Shown here: piece after piece, positions 51,834 to 61,746 of the stretch | Layout: each line of letters begins with the position of its first letter | Position numbering within the stretch: the first letter of the stretch is position 1 | Assembly: GCF_007290395.2 (NCBI RefSeq) | Contig: NZ_CP041656.2 | Span: 4,154,001-4,218,000 of the forward strand | Direction of reading: 5' to 3' | DNA length: 64,000 bases | DNA from: Bradyrhizobium cosmicum | GTDB taxonomy: Bacteria; Pseudomonadota; Alphaproteobacteria; Rhizobiales; Xanthobacteraceae | Position numbers and translations under genes: made by a program | Notes under the pieces: generated by a model | Told to the model about the DNA's origin: nothing | The model's database searches: none | The model's input: the letters and a program-made list of their open reading frames with translations, nothing else

Positions 51834-53192
51834 TCAAAACTCTCCGCCGACGCCGACATAGGCGGTGTGCTCGGTGCCGCCGCCATTGCCATAGCCGCCC
51901 ACGACGGTGAGAGGCATCGCGGTCTTGAGCCGATGTGCGAAACCGACACCGAAGCCGCCTTCGCCGTGAAACGCCGAGCCGCGCACCTGCCAGGTGGTCT
52001 TGCCCGGCGCGGACGGCATCGGCGCACTGGCAGCGGCAACCGCGGCCGCTATGCCACGCCGCGCCTCGGTCAAATTGTTGCCGATCTGCGCCTGAAGCGA
52101 ACCGATCTGCGATTGGAAGCCGGAGGTGATGCCGGAGAGCTGGCTCATGTTGACGGCGTCGGTCGGGTTGACGCCGGCGGCGACATTGGTCAGGCGCCGC
52201 TCGTTGCCGGCCGTGCCGAACGACACGGTGTTCGCAGCGGTTGCGATCGAGCCGGCACCGATGGCGACGGAATTGGCTCCCGATACGGTGGCACCCGAGC
52301 CGAGCGCGGTCGCGTTGGTCGCACCTGCATTGCTGGAGTTGCCGACCGCGACGGTCCCCTCGCCGTTGGCGGTGCTGAAAGCACCGACCGCCACCGCGAC
52401 GTTGCCAATGGCATTGCTGTTGTTGCCGAGCGCAGTCGCGAAATTGCCTGTGGCGGTGCTGCTGGCGCCGATCGCCGCGGCGTTGGTGCCGGTCGCGGTG
52501 CTGCCCTGACCGTAGGCCGTGGCAGCGGCGCCGATCGCGCGGCTGCCGGCGCCGGTCGCGGTTGCGAACTGGCCGCTCGCCCTGCTGTCCTGGCCGGTCG
52601 CGGTGGCGAAATCGCCGTTGGCAAAGCTGTTGGCACCTGTGGCAGTTGCGCTGTTGCCGGCGGCGGTGGCACTCGCGCCGGTCGCGGTCGCGGCCGTGCC
52701 GGAGGCGAGACTGCTCGCGCCCGTCGCAGTAGCTGTCGCCCCGCTCGCGAATGACGACTGGCCAAAGGCGCTCGCGCTGGCGCCATTGGCGGTCGCGTGT
52801 GAGCCGCTTGCCGTGGCGCCAAGGCCGGTGGCAGTCGCATTGTCGCCGAACGCGCCGGCCGACAGGCCGGTGGCGGTGGCGGCGTTGCCGATCGCGGTTG
52901 CGTTATCGCCGTTCGCGCCGGACAACGAGCCGACCGCAACGGCGGCATTGCCGGTGGCGTTGGATGAGTAGCCAAAGGCAGAGGCGAAAGTCCCCGCTGT
53001 CGTCGCGCTCGGCCCCACCGCTGTGGCAAAGCCGGATGGTACGTTGGTGACGCCGCCGCCAGCCGTGTAGTCGGCCGCCAGCGCAGAACCGGTGTGGAGA
53101 AACGTGGTCACGAGGAGAAGAGCGAGGCAGGACACGATCGGGCGGAGTTTTCTCCCGTCGGCGGTTCCGCCAGTGTTATTCGGTAAGGTCAT
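51834..53192 (-). CDS. Trimeric autotransporter adhesin (YadA-like) with very short stalk
   Basis: The protein has 452 residues. A signal peptide (SCLALLLVTTFLHTGSALAA) is followed by a head domain (about 45-330) of 14-residue YadA-type repeats such as ATATGASATAAGNS and AIGASSTATGNFATA. A neck motif (NERRLTNVAAGVNPTDAVNM), a coiled coil of only about 40 residues, and a C-terminal trimeric beta-barrel anchor (398-452, ending VGVGGEF) follow. It should be displayed on the surface and bind hosts or other cells. ATG at 53192 follows GGAG. The short stalk is notable. Confidence 0.9.
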   Translation of the reverse strand: MTLPNNTGGTADGRKLRPIVSCLALLLVTTFLHTGSALAADYTAGGGVTNVPSGFATAVGPSATTAGTFASAFGYSSNATGNAAVAVGSLSGANGDNATAIGNAATATGLSAGAFGDNATATGLGATASGSHATANGASASAFGQSSFASGATATATGASSLASGTAATATGASATAAGNSATATGANSFANGDFATATGQDSRASGQFATATGAGSRAIGAAATAYGQGSTATGTNAAAIGASSTATGNFATALGNNSNAIGNVAVAVGAFSTANGEGTVAVGNSSNAGATNATALGSGATVSGANSVAIGAGSIATAANTVSFGTAGNERRLTNVAAGVNPTDAVNMSQLSGITSGFQSQIGSLQAQIGNNLTEARRGIAAAVAAASAPMPSAPGKTTWQVRGSAFHGEGGFGVGFAHRLKTAMPLTVVGGYGNGGGTEHTAYVGVGGEF

Positions 53193-53415
53193 TTTCGACT
53201 CCATTCCCTGCTGAGCAAGGTCTGGAGGAACGGTCAAAATCCCACATCAACCGTAAGGTTGAGAAACATGACGGGCGGCATCCCGCCATCGCTTTCTCGG
53301 CGGAATGTTGCTGGAATACATCGCAGCAAATGATGGTCATGTAGCCCGGATTGCGCGAAGCGTAATCCGGGCTACGGGTGGCGCAGTGCAAAACACCGCG
53401 CCCGTCGTCTCGCGA
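53193..53415. other. Intergenic with small palindromic repeat
   Basis: Divergence between the autotransporter promoter region and the end of the TRAP gene. It holds the repeat at 53341-53375 and nothing else obvious. Confidence 0.45.
53341..53375. repeat. Short palindromic repeat (12-bp arms)
   Basis: GTAGCCCGGATT (53341-53352) and AATCCGGGCTAC (53364-53375) are perfect reverse complements around an 11-nt loop. This resembles dispersed repeats of Bradyrhizobium-type genomes and could also act as a terminator for the TRAP gene. Confidence 0.65.
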
Positions 53416-54507
53416 TCAGGTTTTGTTGCGCATCTTGCTGAGCAGGTAGTTGTCGTAATAGTTTTCCGCGATCTGCGTATAGAACAGCAGCTCCTTCATA
53501 TACGCGTCGTGGCTTTCCTTGGTGCGCTTGAACAGGTCGCTCTTGGCGGCGAGCTCGTTCAGATGCTCCTGGGTCGCGTTGTAGCAGGCCTCCATCACCG
53601 GCTGCGGGAACGCCTTCAGCTCCGCACCGTTGGCGATCAGCCGCTTCAGCGCCGCCGGGTTCACGCTGTCGTATTTCTCGAGCATCCAGGCGCCGGCCGC
53701 CGAGGCGGCCTGGTTGACGACCGCCTGGTACTGCTTCGGCAGGCTCGCCCACTTCTCGTCGTTGACGATCATGTGCAGCATGGCGCCGCCTTCCCACCAG
53801 CCGGGGAAGTAGTAGTACTTGGCGACCTTCTGGAAGCCGAGCTTCTCGTCGTCATACGGGCCGACGAACTCGACCGCGTCGAGCGAGCCTTTCTCCAGCG
53901 CCGCATAGATGTCGCCGCCCGCGAGCTGCTGGGGCACCACGCCGAGCCGCGCCAGCACGTGGCCGCCCATGCCGGCGATGCGGAATTTGAGGCCCTTGAG
54001 GTCGTCGACCGTCTTGATCTCCTTGCGGAACCAGCCGCCCATCTGGGTGCCGGAATTGCCGCACAGGATGGCGTGCGTCTTGAACGGCTTCAGCGCCTCG
54101 TTGGTGAGGTCGGCGCCGCCGCCGAAATACCACCAGGACTCCTGATGCCGATGGTTCATGCCGAACGGCGCGCCGGTGGCATAGGCCAGCGCCGGCTCCT
54201 TGCCGATGTAGAAATAGAGCGGCGTCTGCGCCATCTCGACGGTGGCGACGCTGACGGCATCGAGCGCCTGCAGGCCGGGGACGAGTTCGCCAGCCGCAAA
54301 GGTCTGGATCTGGAATTTGTTGTCGGTGGCCTCGGCGACATATTTCGCGAAGGTCTGCGCGGTGCCGTAGATGGTATCGAGCGACTTCGGGAAGCTCGAG
54401 GTCAGGCGCCATTTGATCTCGGGCGCCGATTGCGCGATCGCAGGTGCAGCAACCAGCGTCGTCGCGCCGGCAACCGCGCCGCCCTTGAGGAATGTACGGC
54501 GTTTCAT
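53416..54507 (-). CDS. TRAP transporter substrate-binding protein (DctP-type)
   Basis: The protein has 363 residues. A Tat signal (MKRRTFLKGGAVAGATTLVA) is followed by a DctP/SiaP-like binding fold with IKWRLTSSFPKSLDTIYGTA and FRIAGMGGHVLARLGVVPQQ. These periplasmic proteins capture organic acids, often with the co-transporters DctQ/DctM, which are not in this window. So it is an orphan here. RBS GGGAGAG precedes the ATG. The ligand is unknown. Confidence 0.92.
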   Translation of the reverse strand: MKRRTFLKGGAVAGATTLVAAPAIAQSAPEIKWRLTSSFPKSLDTIYGTAQTFAKYVAEATDNKFQIQTFAAGELVPGLQALDAVSVATVEMAQTPLYFYIGKEPALAYATGAPFGMNHRHQESWWYFGGGADLTNEALKPFKTHAILCGNSGTQMGGWFRKEIKTVDDLKGLKFRIAGMGGHVLARLGVVPQQLAGGDIYAALEKGSLDAVEFVGPYDDEKLGFQKVAKYYYFPGWWEGGAMLHMIVNDEKWASLPKQYQAVVNQAASAAGAWMLEKYDSVNPAALKRLIANGAELKAFPQPVMEACYNATQEHLNELAAKSDLFKRTKESHDAYMKELLFYTQIAENYYDNYLLSKMRNKT

Positions 54508-54628
54508 GATGGGGTCTCTCCCTTGAAGTAAGTTTCAAATGAACGGCCTTGTACCCGGCCTCGGGTTACGGTCTTCGGAGACCGTTTGCCTGTTCCTATA
54601 GCGGAGTTCAAGCTGGCAGGAAGCCGCT

Positions 54629-54886
54629 TCAGAGCAGCTTCGCGCTCACGAACAGCGCGCGTACGGCGTTGGTCGCCTGCACCGCGAGCATCGCGTTACC
54701 GGCGGCGCCTTCGAGCGCCGCGATCGCGTCTTCATGCAGGGAGCGGAATTCCATCCACTCGACCGATTTGAAGTTGGTGAGGAATTGATAGGCCTGGCCG
54801 ACGGTCGCGATCGCCAGCGTGTCACCGTTCAGCTTGATCTTGAACGTCGTACGCAGCGGGGTCTCGGAGCTCTGGGGATCACTCAT
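54629..54886 (-). CDS. Small hypothetical protein
   Basis: The protein has 85 residues and begins MSDPQSSETPLRTTFKIKLN, with two helices (VGQAYQFLTNFKSVEWMEF and DAIAALEGAAGNAMLAVQAT). Resembles small DUF proteins of Bradyrhizobium but I do not name one. It lies between the TRAP and the DUF2778 genes, all minus strand. Confidence 0.65.
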   Translation of the reverse strand: MSDPQSSETPLRTTFKIKLNGDTLAIATVGQAYQFLTNFKSVEWMEFRSLHEDAIAALEGAAGNAMLAVQATNAVRALFVSAKLL

Positions 54887-54950
54887 GGGCTGCTTCTGGA
54901 CGAGGACGGCTTAACGAAGGGAAAACGGCAGCCCCGCCGTTCGGCGAATA

Positions 54951-56000
54951 TCAGGAGTCGGTGCTCGCGCGCTGCGCGGCGATAGCCGATCCGCCCAGGC
55001 TCGGCACCACGACCAGACGGTTGAATTCGCCGTTGTCCCAGGCCTTGAGGAAACGATCATAGTCCTTGATCGAAACGCAGCCGTTGGAATCGCCGCGCGG
55101 CCCCAGCATGTAGTTGTGGGTGAGAAGGCCGACGCGGCCGAGTGCGCTGGTGCCCTCAGTCGGCGTCAGGCGCAGCGCCCGAACGCCGTGAAACAGTCTT
55201 TCGCGCGGCTTCAGATCGTAGATCGCGGGTGGGGTCGCGCCCACCATGCGCTGGTCGACATGCTCCGGGTCGTCCATCAGCGCGCCCATGCCCGAATGTG
55301 CCTCCAACGCAACACCGCTCGGCAGGTAGAGGGCCTTGGCCGAGATGTCATAAACGGCCGTCCGCGAATCGTAGCCGAGTGCGGCCAGATCCGGCGCCTT
55401 GCGGAACAAGCCACTGTCCGGCGTCAGCGAGGCCAGCCTGATCTTGTCGGTGAATTTTTCGAAGAAGTTGCGGTTGTCGACCCTCGGGTTGGTCTCCGCA
55501 TAGGCCTGGCTGGAGGCGATCTGGGCGGAGAGATCGGCCTGCGGCGGACGCGAGCGCGGCATCGGCACGGCGTCGGCGCGCTGCTGCGAGGCTCTCCTTT
55601 CGTCGACGGGGCGATCGTCATCGGTCAGGCTCGAACGCCAGTCATCACCCTGGAGCTTCTGGGCGAGCATCGCCTTGGCGTCGCGCAGCTTGAGCTGGAC
55701 CGCATTCAGGGCGGAGCGCTCCAGCGTTCGCAGGCCGAGGTCGCGGGCGGGTGGGTTGCCCGACAGCGACGCAAAACGGTCGTCGAACGAAGGGGCATTA
55801 GTGGGCGGCAGCGCGGCAGACACCAGCGGGCTCGAAGTGCCCAAACTCGAATCACCCAAATTCAAACCGCCGAGGTCCGCGACCCAGGCAGCCGCGCCGA
55901 GCGCCAGCGCGACGGCAGCCAAAGACAGCAATATCTTCTCGGCTCGCCCGATACGGCGGCGCGACAACAGCCTCTCGGCTTGTGCGGCGTCGGAAACCAT
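54951..56000 (-). CDS. DUF2778 (Tlde1-like L,D-transpeptidase) membrane protein
   Basis: The protein has 349 residues. One N-terminal membrane segment (ILLSLAAVALALGAAAWVAD, residues 22-42) and a disordered linker lead to the C-terminal domain (about 235-335) with the motif HNYMLGPRGDSNGCVSIKDY; the histidine and cysteine suit an L,D-transpeptidase-type active site, as in the Salmonella T6SS effector Tlde1. No type VI genes or immunity gene are adjacent. It may act on the cell's own peptidoglycan. ATG at 56000 is inferred. Confidence 0.78.
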   Translation of the reverse strand: MVSDAAQAERLLSRRRIGRAEKILLSLAAVALALGAAAWVADLGGLNLGDSSLGTSSPLVSAALPPTNAPSFDDRFASLSGNPPARDLGLRTLERSALNAVQLKLRDAKAMLAQKLQGDDWRSSLTDDDRPVDERRASQQRADAVPMPRSRPPQADLSAQIASSQAYAETNPRVDNRNFFEKFTDKIRLASLTPDSGLFRKAPDLAALGYDSRTAVYDISAKALYLPSGVALEAHSGMGALMDDPEHVDQRMVGATPPAIYDLKPRERLFHGVRALRLTPTEGTSALGRVGLLTHNYMLGPRGDSNGCVSIKDYDRFLKAWDNGEFNRLVVVPSLGGSAIAAQRASTDS

Positions 56001-56119
56001 CAGATCCCCAAATCGACCCCGGGGGGACCCACCCCCACCCGAAGACTCTATACCAGCTACCACATTGGGAGCCAAAAGTTAGGCATAATCGGGGCCGGCG
56101 AAGCACCAAGAGGTATCCA

Positions 56120-56557
56120 ATGACCGCTCCCTTCGATCTGGAACGCTTCGTCCAAGCCCAGAATCCGGTCTATCCCAACGTCCGGGAGGAACTGGCCCGG
56201 GGACGGAAGCAAAGCCATTGGATGTGGTTCGTCTTCCCGCAAATCGCAGGCCTCGGCTTCAGCGCCATGTCCCAGCGCTACGCCATCGCCTCGCGCGCGG
56301 AGGCCATGGCCTACCTCGCCCACCCCGTCCTCGGCCCGCGACTGATCGAATGCACCCGGCTCGTGCTCGCCGTCGAGGGACGAACCATCAACGCGATCCT
56401 TGGCGCGCCGGACGACGCCAAATTCCACTCGGCGATGACGCTGTTCGGCGCGGTGTCCGATGATCCGATCTTTGGCGAGGCGCTCGCCCGGTATTTCGCA
56501 GGCGAGCGCGACGGCGCCACGCTGGATATCCTCGCAGCGCTTGATCGAAAGGCCTAG
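56120..56557 (+). CDS. DUF1810 family protein
   Basis: The protein has 145 residues. DUF1810 proteins contain FVQAQNPVYPNVREELARGR with QSHWMWFVFPQIAGLGFSAM and HSAMTLFGAVS, which match here across the full length. Function is unknown; a calpastatin-like label is only nominal. ATG at 56120 begins at the family N-terminus. The promoter lies in the divergent region with the DUF2778 gene. Confidence 0.9.
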   Translation: MTAPFDLERFVQAQNPVYPNVREELARGRKQSHWMWFVFPQIAGLGFSAMSQRYAIASRAEAMAYLAHPVLGPRLIECTRLVLAVEGRTINAILGAPDDAKFHSAMTLFGAVSDDPIFGEALARYFAGERDGATLDILAALDRKA

Positions 56558-56656
56558 CGGCCGGCCCCTCGCTGCAAGCAGCGTAAACCCCGGATTAACA
56601 CGGTCCCCCTATCGTCCGGAGAATATCTTTCTCCCAGCGCAATTGCCGGACAGATC

Positions 56657-58738
56657 ATGAAAATCGGTACACTCCTGACCACCGCCATCGTCTCGCTCTC
56701 GACCGTGGGTGGCGGCCTCGCCGTCTACGTCGCCGCGACGAAATATCAGACGATGGACAGGATCGCCGAAGCGCAAGGCCGGCTCGCGATCGTCCGCGCC
56801 GCCAGCGACATCCCGCGCTATCTCAACCCCGAGCGCGGCTTCGCCACCAACATTCTCTACGGGCCCGCCACCGTCGATCCGGCAATGCTCACCGACCATG
56901 ACAAGCTGCGCAAGCAGACCGACGGCGCCCGCGACAAGATGAACGCGCTGCGCAAGGAGTTGCCCGGCTCGCTCGACGACGGCAACACCATCGGCAGCAA
57001 CATCGACGGCATCAATGCGAAATTCACCGCGCTCCGCGAGGCCATCGACAAGGCGATCGCTGGACCAGCGGACGCGCGCAAGGACGCCGCCAGGAAGATC
57101 GTGGCCGACAACGCCGTGCTCAACGCCGGCGTCACCGCGCTGCTCAACGAGCAGGTCCGCCGTATGGCGATCCTCAACGGCGATGCCTATCGCCAGGCCA
57201 ACTACGCCAACATCGCCATGACGCTACGCGACATCGGCGGTCTCAATTCCAGCGTGCACAAGAACCTCGTCGGCGCGAAGAAAGTGGCCAACGATGCCGA
57301 GAAGGCCGACATGGCCCGCATGCAGGGCCGCAACGACCAGATCGTGATGTCCCTGACGGAATTGCGCGGCAATCCGGCAACTCCGGCCAACGTCGCCGCG
57401 GCGCTGGAGACGATGAATTCGAACTATGTCGAGGAATTCGGCCGCGAGATGAAGCTCGTCAAGGACGGCGCCGTCAGCGGCAAATACGAACATGACGTCG
57501 ACGCCTTCTACGTCGCATCCCAGAAAGGCCTCGGCTCTATCATCGGCGTCCGCGACGCCTTCTACGACAACGCTGAGCAGATCCTCGCCGGCGCCTCCTC
57601 CGCCGCGCGCACCAGCTTCACCATCGCGCTGGCCGGCCTCCTCGCCGTGCTGATCGCCAGCGCCGGCCTCATCGTCATGGTTCGCCGCCGTGTCTGCGCG
57701 CCGATCGTCAGCCTGACGACCAGGATGTCGCGGCTCGCCGACGGCGACGTCGCCGAAGAGATCCCCGGCGCCGAGCGTTCCGACGAGATCGGAGCGATGG
57801 CCTCCGCCGTCCAGGTGTTCAAGGACAACATGATCCGGGCCGACCGGCTCGCGGCCGAGAAACAGGCCGAAAACGATGGCAAGATGCGCCGCGCCCAGGC
57901 GCTCGACGGGCTCACCCGCGCGTTCGAAGCCAAGGTCACCGAACTGGTCGGCGGCCTGTCCCGCGCCTCCTCCACCATGGAGAGCACGGCGCAGTCGATG
58001 ACCTCGACGGCGGCCCAGACCAACAGCCAGGCCGCGATCGTCGCCGCCGCCTCGCAGCAGACTTCAACCAACGTGCAGACGGTCGCCAGCGCGACCGAAG
58101 AGCTGACCTCCTCGATCTCAGAGATCGGCCGTCAGGTCGCGCAAAGCACCGAGATCGCGGCCCGCGCCGTCGACAACGCCCGCCGCACCGGCGACACCGC
58201 GCGCGCCCTCGCCGAAGGCGCGCAGAAGATCGGCGATGTCGTCACGCTGATCCAGAGCATCGCCGAGCAGACCAATCTTCTCGCCCTCAATGCCACGATC
58301 GAAGCCGCCCGCGCCGGCGAAGCCGGCCGCGGTTTTGCTGTCGTCGCCTCCGAAGTGAAATCGCTGGCCGGCCAGACTGCCAAGGCCACCACCGAAATCT
58401 CCGAGCAGATCACGGCGATCCAGGCTGCGAGCGACGAGACCGTGACCGCGATCCGCAACGTTGCCGACGTCATCGCCGAGATCGACCAGATCGGCACCGC
58501 CATTGCGGCTGCGATCGAGGAACAGGGCTCAGCGACCAAGGAGATTTCCCGCAGCGTCCAGGAGGCCGCCCGCGGCACCCAGGAGGTCAATACCAACATA
58601 TCGGGCGTGCAGCGCGCCGCCGACGATACCGGTGCGGCCGCCCGCGAGGTGCTGGGCGCAGCCGAGCAGCTCTCGACGCAATCACGCGATCTCGCCGGCC
58701 AGTTCGACCGCTTCCTGGGCGAAGTCAGGGCCGCGTAG
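56657..58738 (+). CDS. Methyl-accepting chemotaxis protein
   Basis: The protein has 693 residues. A first helix ([20 protein letters not shown], residues 4-24), a periplasmic sensor region of about 290 residues, and a second helix (around 318-342) precede HAMP (about 343-395) and the cytoplasmic signalling domain. The hairpin tip is [20 protein letters not shown] followed by [20 protein letters not shown]. It senses an unknown signal and controls CheA. No che operon is adjacent, so it works with the main chemotaxis genes elsewhere. Confidence 0.94.
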   Translation: MKIGTLLTTAIVSLSTVGGGLAVYVAATKYQTMDRIAEAQGRLAIVRAASDIPRYLNPERGFATNILYGPATVDPAMLTDHDKLRKQTDGARDKMNALRKELPGSLDDGNTIGSNIDGINAKFTALREAIDKAIAGPADARKDAARKIVADNAVLNAGVTALLNEQVRRMAILNGDAYRQANYANIAMTLRDIGGLNSSVHKNLVGAKKVANDAEKADMARMQGRNDQIVMSLTELRGNPATPANVAAALETMNSNYVEEFGREMKLVKDGAVSGKYEHDVDAFYVASQKGLGSIIGVRDAFYDNAEQILAGASSAARTSFTIALAGLLAVLIASAGLIVMVRRRVCAPIVSLTTRMSRLADGDVAEEIPGAERSDEIGAMASAVQVFKDNMIRADRLAAEKQAENDGKMRRAQALDGLTRAFEAKVTELVGGLSRASSTMESTAQSMTSTAAQTNSQAAIVAAASQQTSTNVQTVASATEELTSSISEIGRQVAQSTEIAARAVDNARRTGDTARALAEGAQKIGDVVTLIQSIAEQTNLLALNATIEAARAGEAGRGFAVVASEVKSLAGQTAKATTEISEQITAIQAASDETVTAIRNVADVIAEIDQIGTAIAAAIEEQGSATKEISRSVQEAARGTQEVNTNISGVQRAADDTGAAAREVLGAAEQLSTQSRDLAGQFDRFLGEVRAA

Positions 58739-58747
58739 AAAAGCACA

Positions 58748-59338
58748 TCAATACGGCGGCGCCTTGCGCGCCCGCTGCGCCTTGGCGGCCTCGATCCACC
58801 ACGAGAGATCATCGGCAAAGCGCGGGAACGACCGCTCCAATGCCTTGCCGCCCTCACCGATCGGCTCGCTCTCGGCCGAGAGCGTCTGCGCGATCGGACC
58901 GACGCCGATCGTGCTCGACACCACCACCATGCCCATCTCCGACAGCGTGCCGTGCCAGGCGGTGGACGCGCGCGCGCCTGACAGGCGGCCGGCGGAATAG
59001 CTCACGATCGCGGCGGGGCGCCAGAACCACTCTTCGAGAAAATGGTCGGTGAGGTTCTTCAGGCCGGGCTGAATGCCCCAATTGTATTCGCCGGTGACGA
59101 AGACGAAACCGTCGGCACCGCGGATCTGCCCGGCGAGCTTCTCCAGCGCCTCCGGCGCGGCGCCCTTGGGGTATTCCTTGTACATGCGGTCGAGCATCGG
59201 CAGGCCGATGGCCTTGGCGTCAATGAACTCAACGTCCTCGCCGCCCCCGCGCAGGCGATCGATGACGAAATTCGCCAGGCGGATGCCCATGCGATCGGAC
59301 CGATAGGAGCCGTAGAGGACGAGGATGCGATTGCTCAT
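58748..59338 (-). CDS. NAD(P)H-dependent FMN reductase family protein
   Basis: The protein has 196 residues. The flavodoxin-like fold begins VLYGSYRSDRMGIRLANFVI and has DGFVFVTGEYNWGIQPGLKN, the FMN-binding loop of SsuE/ArsH/YieF-type reductases. It may reduce quinones, chromate or supply FMNH2. The AraC gene upstream (59392) is co-directional, 53 bp away, and may regulate it or be cotranscribed. Start ATG at 59338. Confidence 0.88.
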   Translation of the reverse strand: MSNRILVLYGSYRSDRMGIRLANFVIDRLRGGGEDVEFIDAKAIGLPMLDRMYKEYPKGAAPEALEKLAGQIRGADGFVFVTGEYNWGIQPGLKNLTDHFLEEWFWRPAAIVSYSAGRLSGARASTAWHGTLSEMGMVVVSSTIGVGPIAQTLSAESEPIGEGGKALERSFPRFADDLSWWIEAAKAQRARKAPPY

Positions 59339-59391
59339 GCCGCAGAGCCTAGCACAAATCGACGCCGCCGGCCTCAACCGATTTTGCCGCA

Positions 59392-60339
59392 CTATCGTCG
59401 CCGGCCGTGCTCCAACGTCTGCGACGGCGCTTCGCCGAACTGGTCGCGATAGCTTCTGGAGAAATCGCTGAGATGCCAGAAGCCGAAGGTCAGCGCGACC
59501 GCCTTGACGCTGTCGGCGCCGGCCAGCAGCCGCTTGCGCACCAGCCACAGCCGGCGCAGGCGCAGATAGCGATGCAGGCTCATCCCGCGACAGCGGCGCA
59601 CGACATCATGCATGGTGCGGACGGACAGGCCGAGCTTGCGCGCGATCTCCTCGCTGTAGATCGGCTGCGAGAGATCGTCGGACAAAAGCGCGCGGATGTC
59701 CTGGAATATCCTAAAGTTCCGCTCGTCGTTGGGGCGCAGGGTCCATCGTGCCGGAACGACGCTTTGGAAGGCGTCGTCGACGGCTCCGAGCAGGCTTTCC
59801 TTCATGGCAGCAGCCTTCAAGGGCACGTCCAACGGGTCGACCGGCTCCGATGCCGCCGCCAGCACCTCCCGAACCACACTGCGGAGCTGGTCCAGGCCCG
59901 CGGCGGTCGTCTCGAAAATCTTGAAGCTCAGGGCAGCTCGCGGCCAGCCGCGGTCCGTCACCTCCGGCCTAAAGACCACCGAGGCGATCTGCCGCTGGAC
60001 TTCCTCGATCGTCGTGTAAGCCGCGCCACCGCTGCCGATGACGACGACAGGACGCGTGCGCTGCGTGCCGTTGAACCGGATGGGGACATCGAGGTTATCC
60101 ATCGTGAACCCGATCGCCGTGCAATTCTCGACGAGCTGGGCGTCAACGACGCGCGGAAACGCCCGAGTCAAATTCACGTCGCAGCCGGGCAGCGACAGAA
60201 TGACCTGCTCAGCCGAAATCTTCCGTACGAAAGGCGTGAACTCGAAATCCAGGCCTCGTATGGCATTTCGGAATTCGTCGACGTCCGAGAAGCGAAATAT
60301 CTTTGGCGCCAACGCTGGCGCATGATCAGTGCTGTTCAT
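59392..60339 (-). CDS. AraC-family transcriptional regulator
   Basis: About 315 residues. The C-terminal AraC DNA-binding domain has two helix-turn-helix units, SEEIARKLGLSVRTMHDVVR and the block ADSVKAVALTFGFWHLSDFS, ending FGEAPSQTLEHGRRR. The N-terminal domain (about 10-200) is of the AraC_binding_2 type. The frame remains open upstream to 60591, but ATG at 60339 has a plausible N-terminus; ribosome-binding signals are weak at both. It is co-directional with the FMN reductase. Confidence 0.8.
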   Translation of the reverse strand: MNSTDHAPALAPKIFRFSDVDEFRNAIRGLDFEFTPFVRKISAEQVILSLPGCDVNLTRAFPRVVDAQLVENCTAIGFTMDNLDVPIRFNGTQRTRPVVVIGSGGAAYTTIEEVQRQIASVVFRPEVTDRGWPRAALSFKIFETTAAGLDQLRSVVREVLAAASEPVDPLDVPLKAAAMKESLLGAVDDAFQSVVPARWTLRPNDERNFRIFQDIRALLSDDLSQPIYSEEIARKLGLSVRTMHDVVRRCRGMSLHRYLRLRRLWLVRKRLLAGADSVKAVALTFGFWHLSDFSRSYRDQFGEAPSQTLEHGRRR

Positions 60340-60639
60340 GACAAATGAAGAACCGCGTCGGGAAACGACGCTCGTCCGGCGATATGCCGATCTCAATTCC
60401 CCCTTTCGGCTTCGCGTTAGACCGAAAGACTCAAATCTCGCTCGTCCAAACAGTTGGCGAGGGTCGAGCGCAAAGGACAAGCGGCGGATCGTGTCCTGCC
60501 AGATTTCGATACCGTTTTCAGTGCACTCAACGGTGCGCGAATACCTGGCGGACTGAAGTGTAAAATCCAAATTAACGTCTGTGGTGCGCAATGAAGGTCG
60601 TTGGATAGTCGAAATTCATTTTGAGTACAGGCTCCTGCC
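60340..60639. other. Divergent intergenic region (AraC / DUF2336 genes)
   Basis: About 300 bp. The minus-strand frame of the AraC gene remains open into it to 60591 but without convincing start signals. AT-rich sequence near 60540-60630 suits promoters. No other coding sequence or palindrome is evident. Confidence 0.4.
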
Positions 60640-61746
60640 ATGATGGCAAATTCGCCTGCTGATGTTCTGATTGAGTTGGAGGAAGCGGTCGCAACGTGTC
60701 CGTTGGACCGCTGCGCGCGCATCCTGTCCGGCATTATGCAGTTGCTCACTGGCAACCGCGACAGATCCCAGGAATTGCTCGCCGGTGTCGTCGACGGCGT
60801 TCTGCTGCGATTGACGGGGCGGGTCGAGCCCAGTGCGCTGGTCCAGCTCAGCAACACACTGGCCGAGCTCACGGTAGCACCACCGGAAACTCTGCGGCGC
60901 CTCGCCTCACATGATGATCCGGACGTGGCGTGTCCTCTCCTGCTCAAATCACAGGCGCTCACCGCGGCCGATCTCGCGACGATCGCAGCGGCCTGCGGGG
61001 AACGCCATCAACGCGCCATCGCCGCACGCACCTCGATCAAATCCGAAGTCGCCGAGGCGCTTATCAAGCGCGGGGGCCCGATCTGCCTTGTGCTGATCAA
61101 CAACCCGGGAACCCAATTCTCCGAGGCCGCCTATGCCGGGCTGATCGCCATGTCCGAGCAGGACGGCGAGATCATGAAGGCGCTGGCCCTGCGTCCCGGC
61201 ACCCCCGACCTGGTCATACGCAAGCTGCTCTCCGTCTCCCCCGGCAAGACCGCGCCGGCCAAGCCCACCGCATCCGCCGTTGCTCCTGCGCAAGCGACAG
61301 CGCCGGCGCGGCCCAAGCCGCCCTCCGCGGCCGCCTATGCGAGCGCACGGCCGGAGATCGTCGCGCTCAGCCGCGTCGGCAAGCTCAACGACTCCACGGT
61401 GAACCGCTTCGCGATCCGCGGCGAGACCGCAAATCTGTTCACGGCGCTGTCGGTGCTGTCAGGAGCCCCGATCGAGATCGTCGAGCACGTCATGATCGAC
61501 GACGATTGCGAGGGCTTGGTGATGGCCTGCCGCGCCTCGCGCCTGAACTGGGCGACCACGCTCGCGATCCTGAGCAACCGCGGCGGCGCCCGTCTTTCCT
61601 TTGCCGAGCGCGAACGCGCGCAGCACATGTTCGAGACACTGCTTCTGTCGACCAGCCAATGGACAGTGCGCTGGGGGGAAATCGCAGCAAGCGCCAGCAC
61701 AAGCGTTCAGGGACATCGCGGCGCCAAAATGGGGGTTAACCGATGA
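60640..61746 (+). CDS. DUF2336 domain protein
   Basis: The protein has 368 residues. It is largely helical repeats, including SHDDPDVACPLLLKSQALTA and ERHQRAIAARTSIKSEVAEA, matching the DUF2336 architecture seen in alphaproteobacteria. A low-complexity alanine/proline linker (about 203-235) separates two halves. The function is unknown. The last bases overlap the PilZ gene ATG (61743-61746), so it is translationally coupled to a c-di-GMP receptor, which suggests a signalling role. Confidence 0.85.
   Translation: MMANSPADVLIELEEAVATCPLDRCARILSGIMQLLTGNRDRSQELLAGVVDGVLLRLTGRVEPSALVQLSNTLAELTVAPPETLRRLASHDDPDVACPLLLKSQALTAADLATIAAACGERHQRAIAARTSIKSEVAEALIKRGGPICLVLINNPGTQFSEAAYAGLIAMSEQDGEIMKALALRPGTPDLVIRKLLSVSPGKTAPAKPTASAVAPAQATAPARPKPPSAAAYASARPEIVALSRVGKLNDSTVNRFAIRGETANLFTALSVLSGAPIEIVEHVMIDDDCEGLVMACRASRLNWATTLAILSNRGGARLSFAERERAQHMFETLLLSTSQWTVRWGEIAASASTSVQGHRGAKMGVNR

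Noticed and set aside
52190..53029. CRISPR-like or tandem repeat array
   Set aside because: The periodic sequence codes for YadA head repeats of the autotransporter on the minus strand and has no unique spacers.
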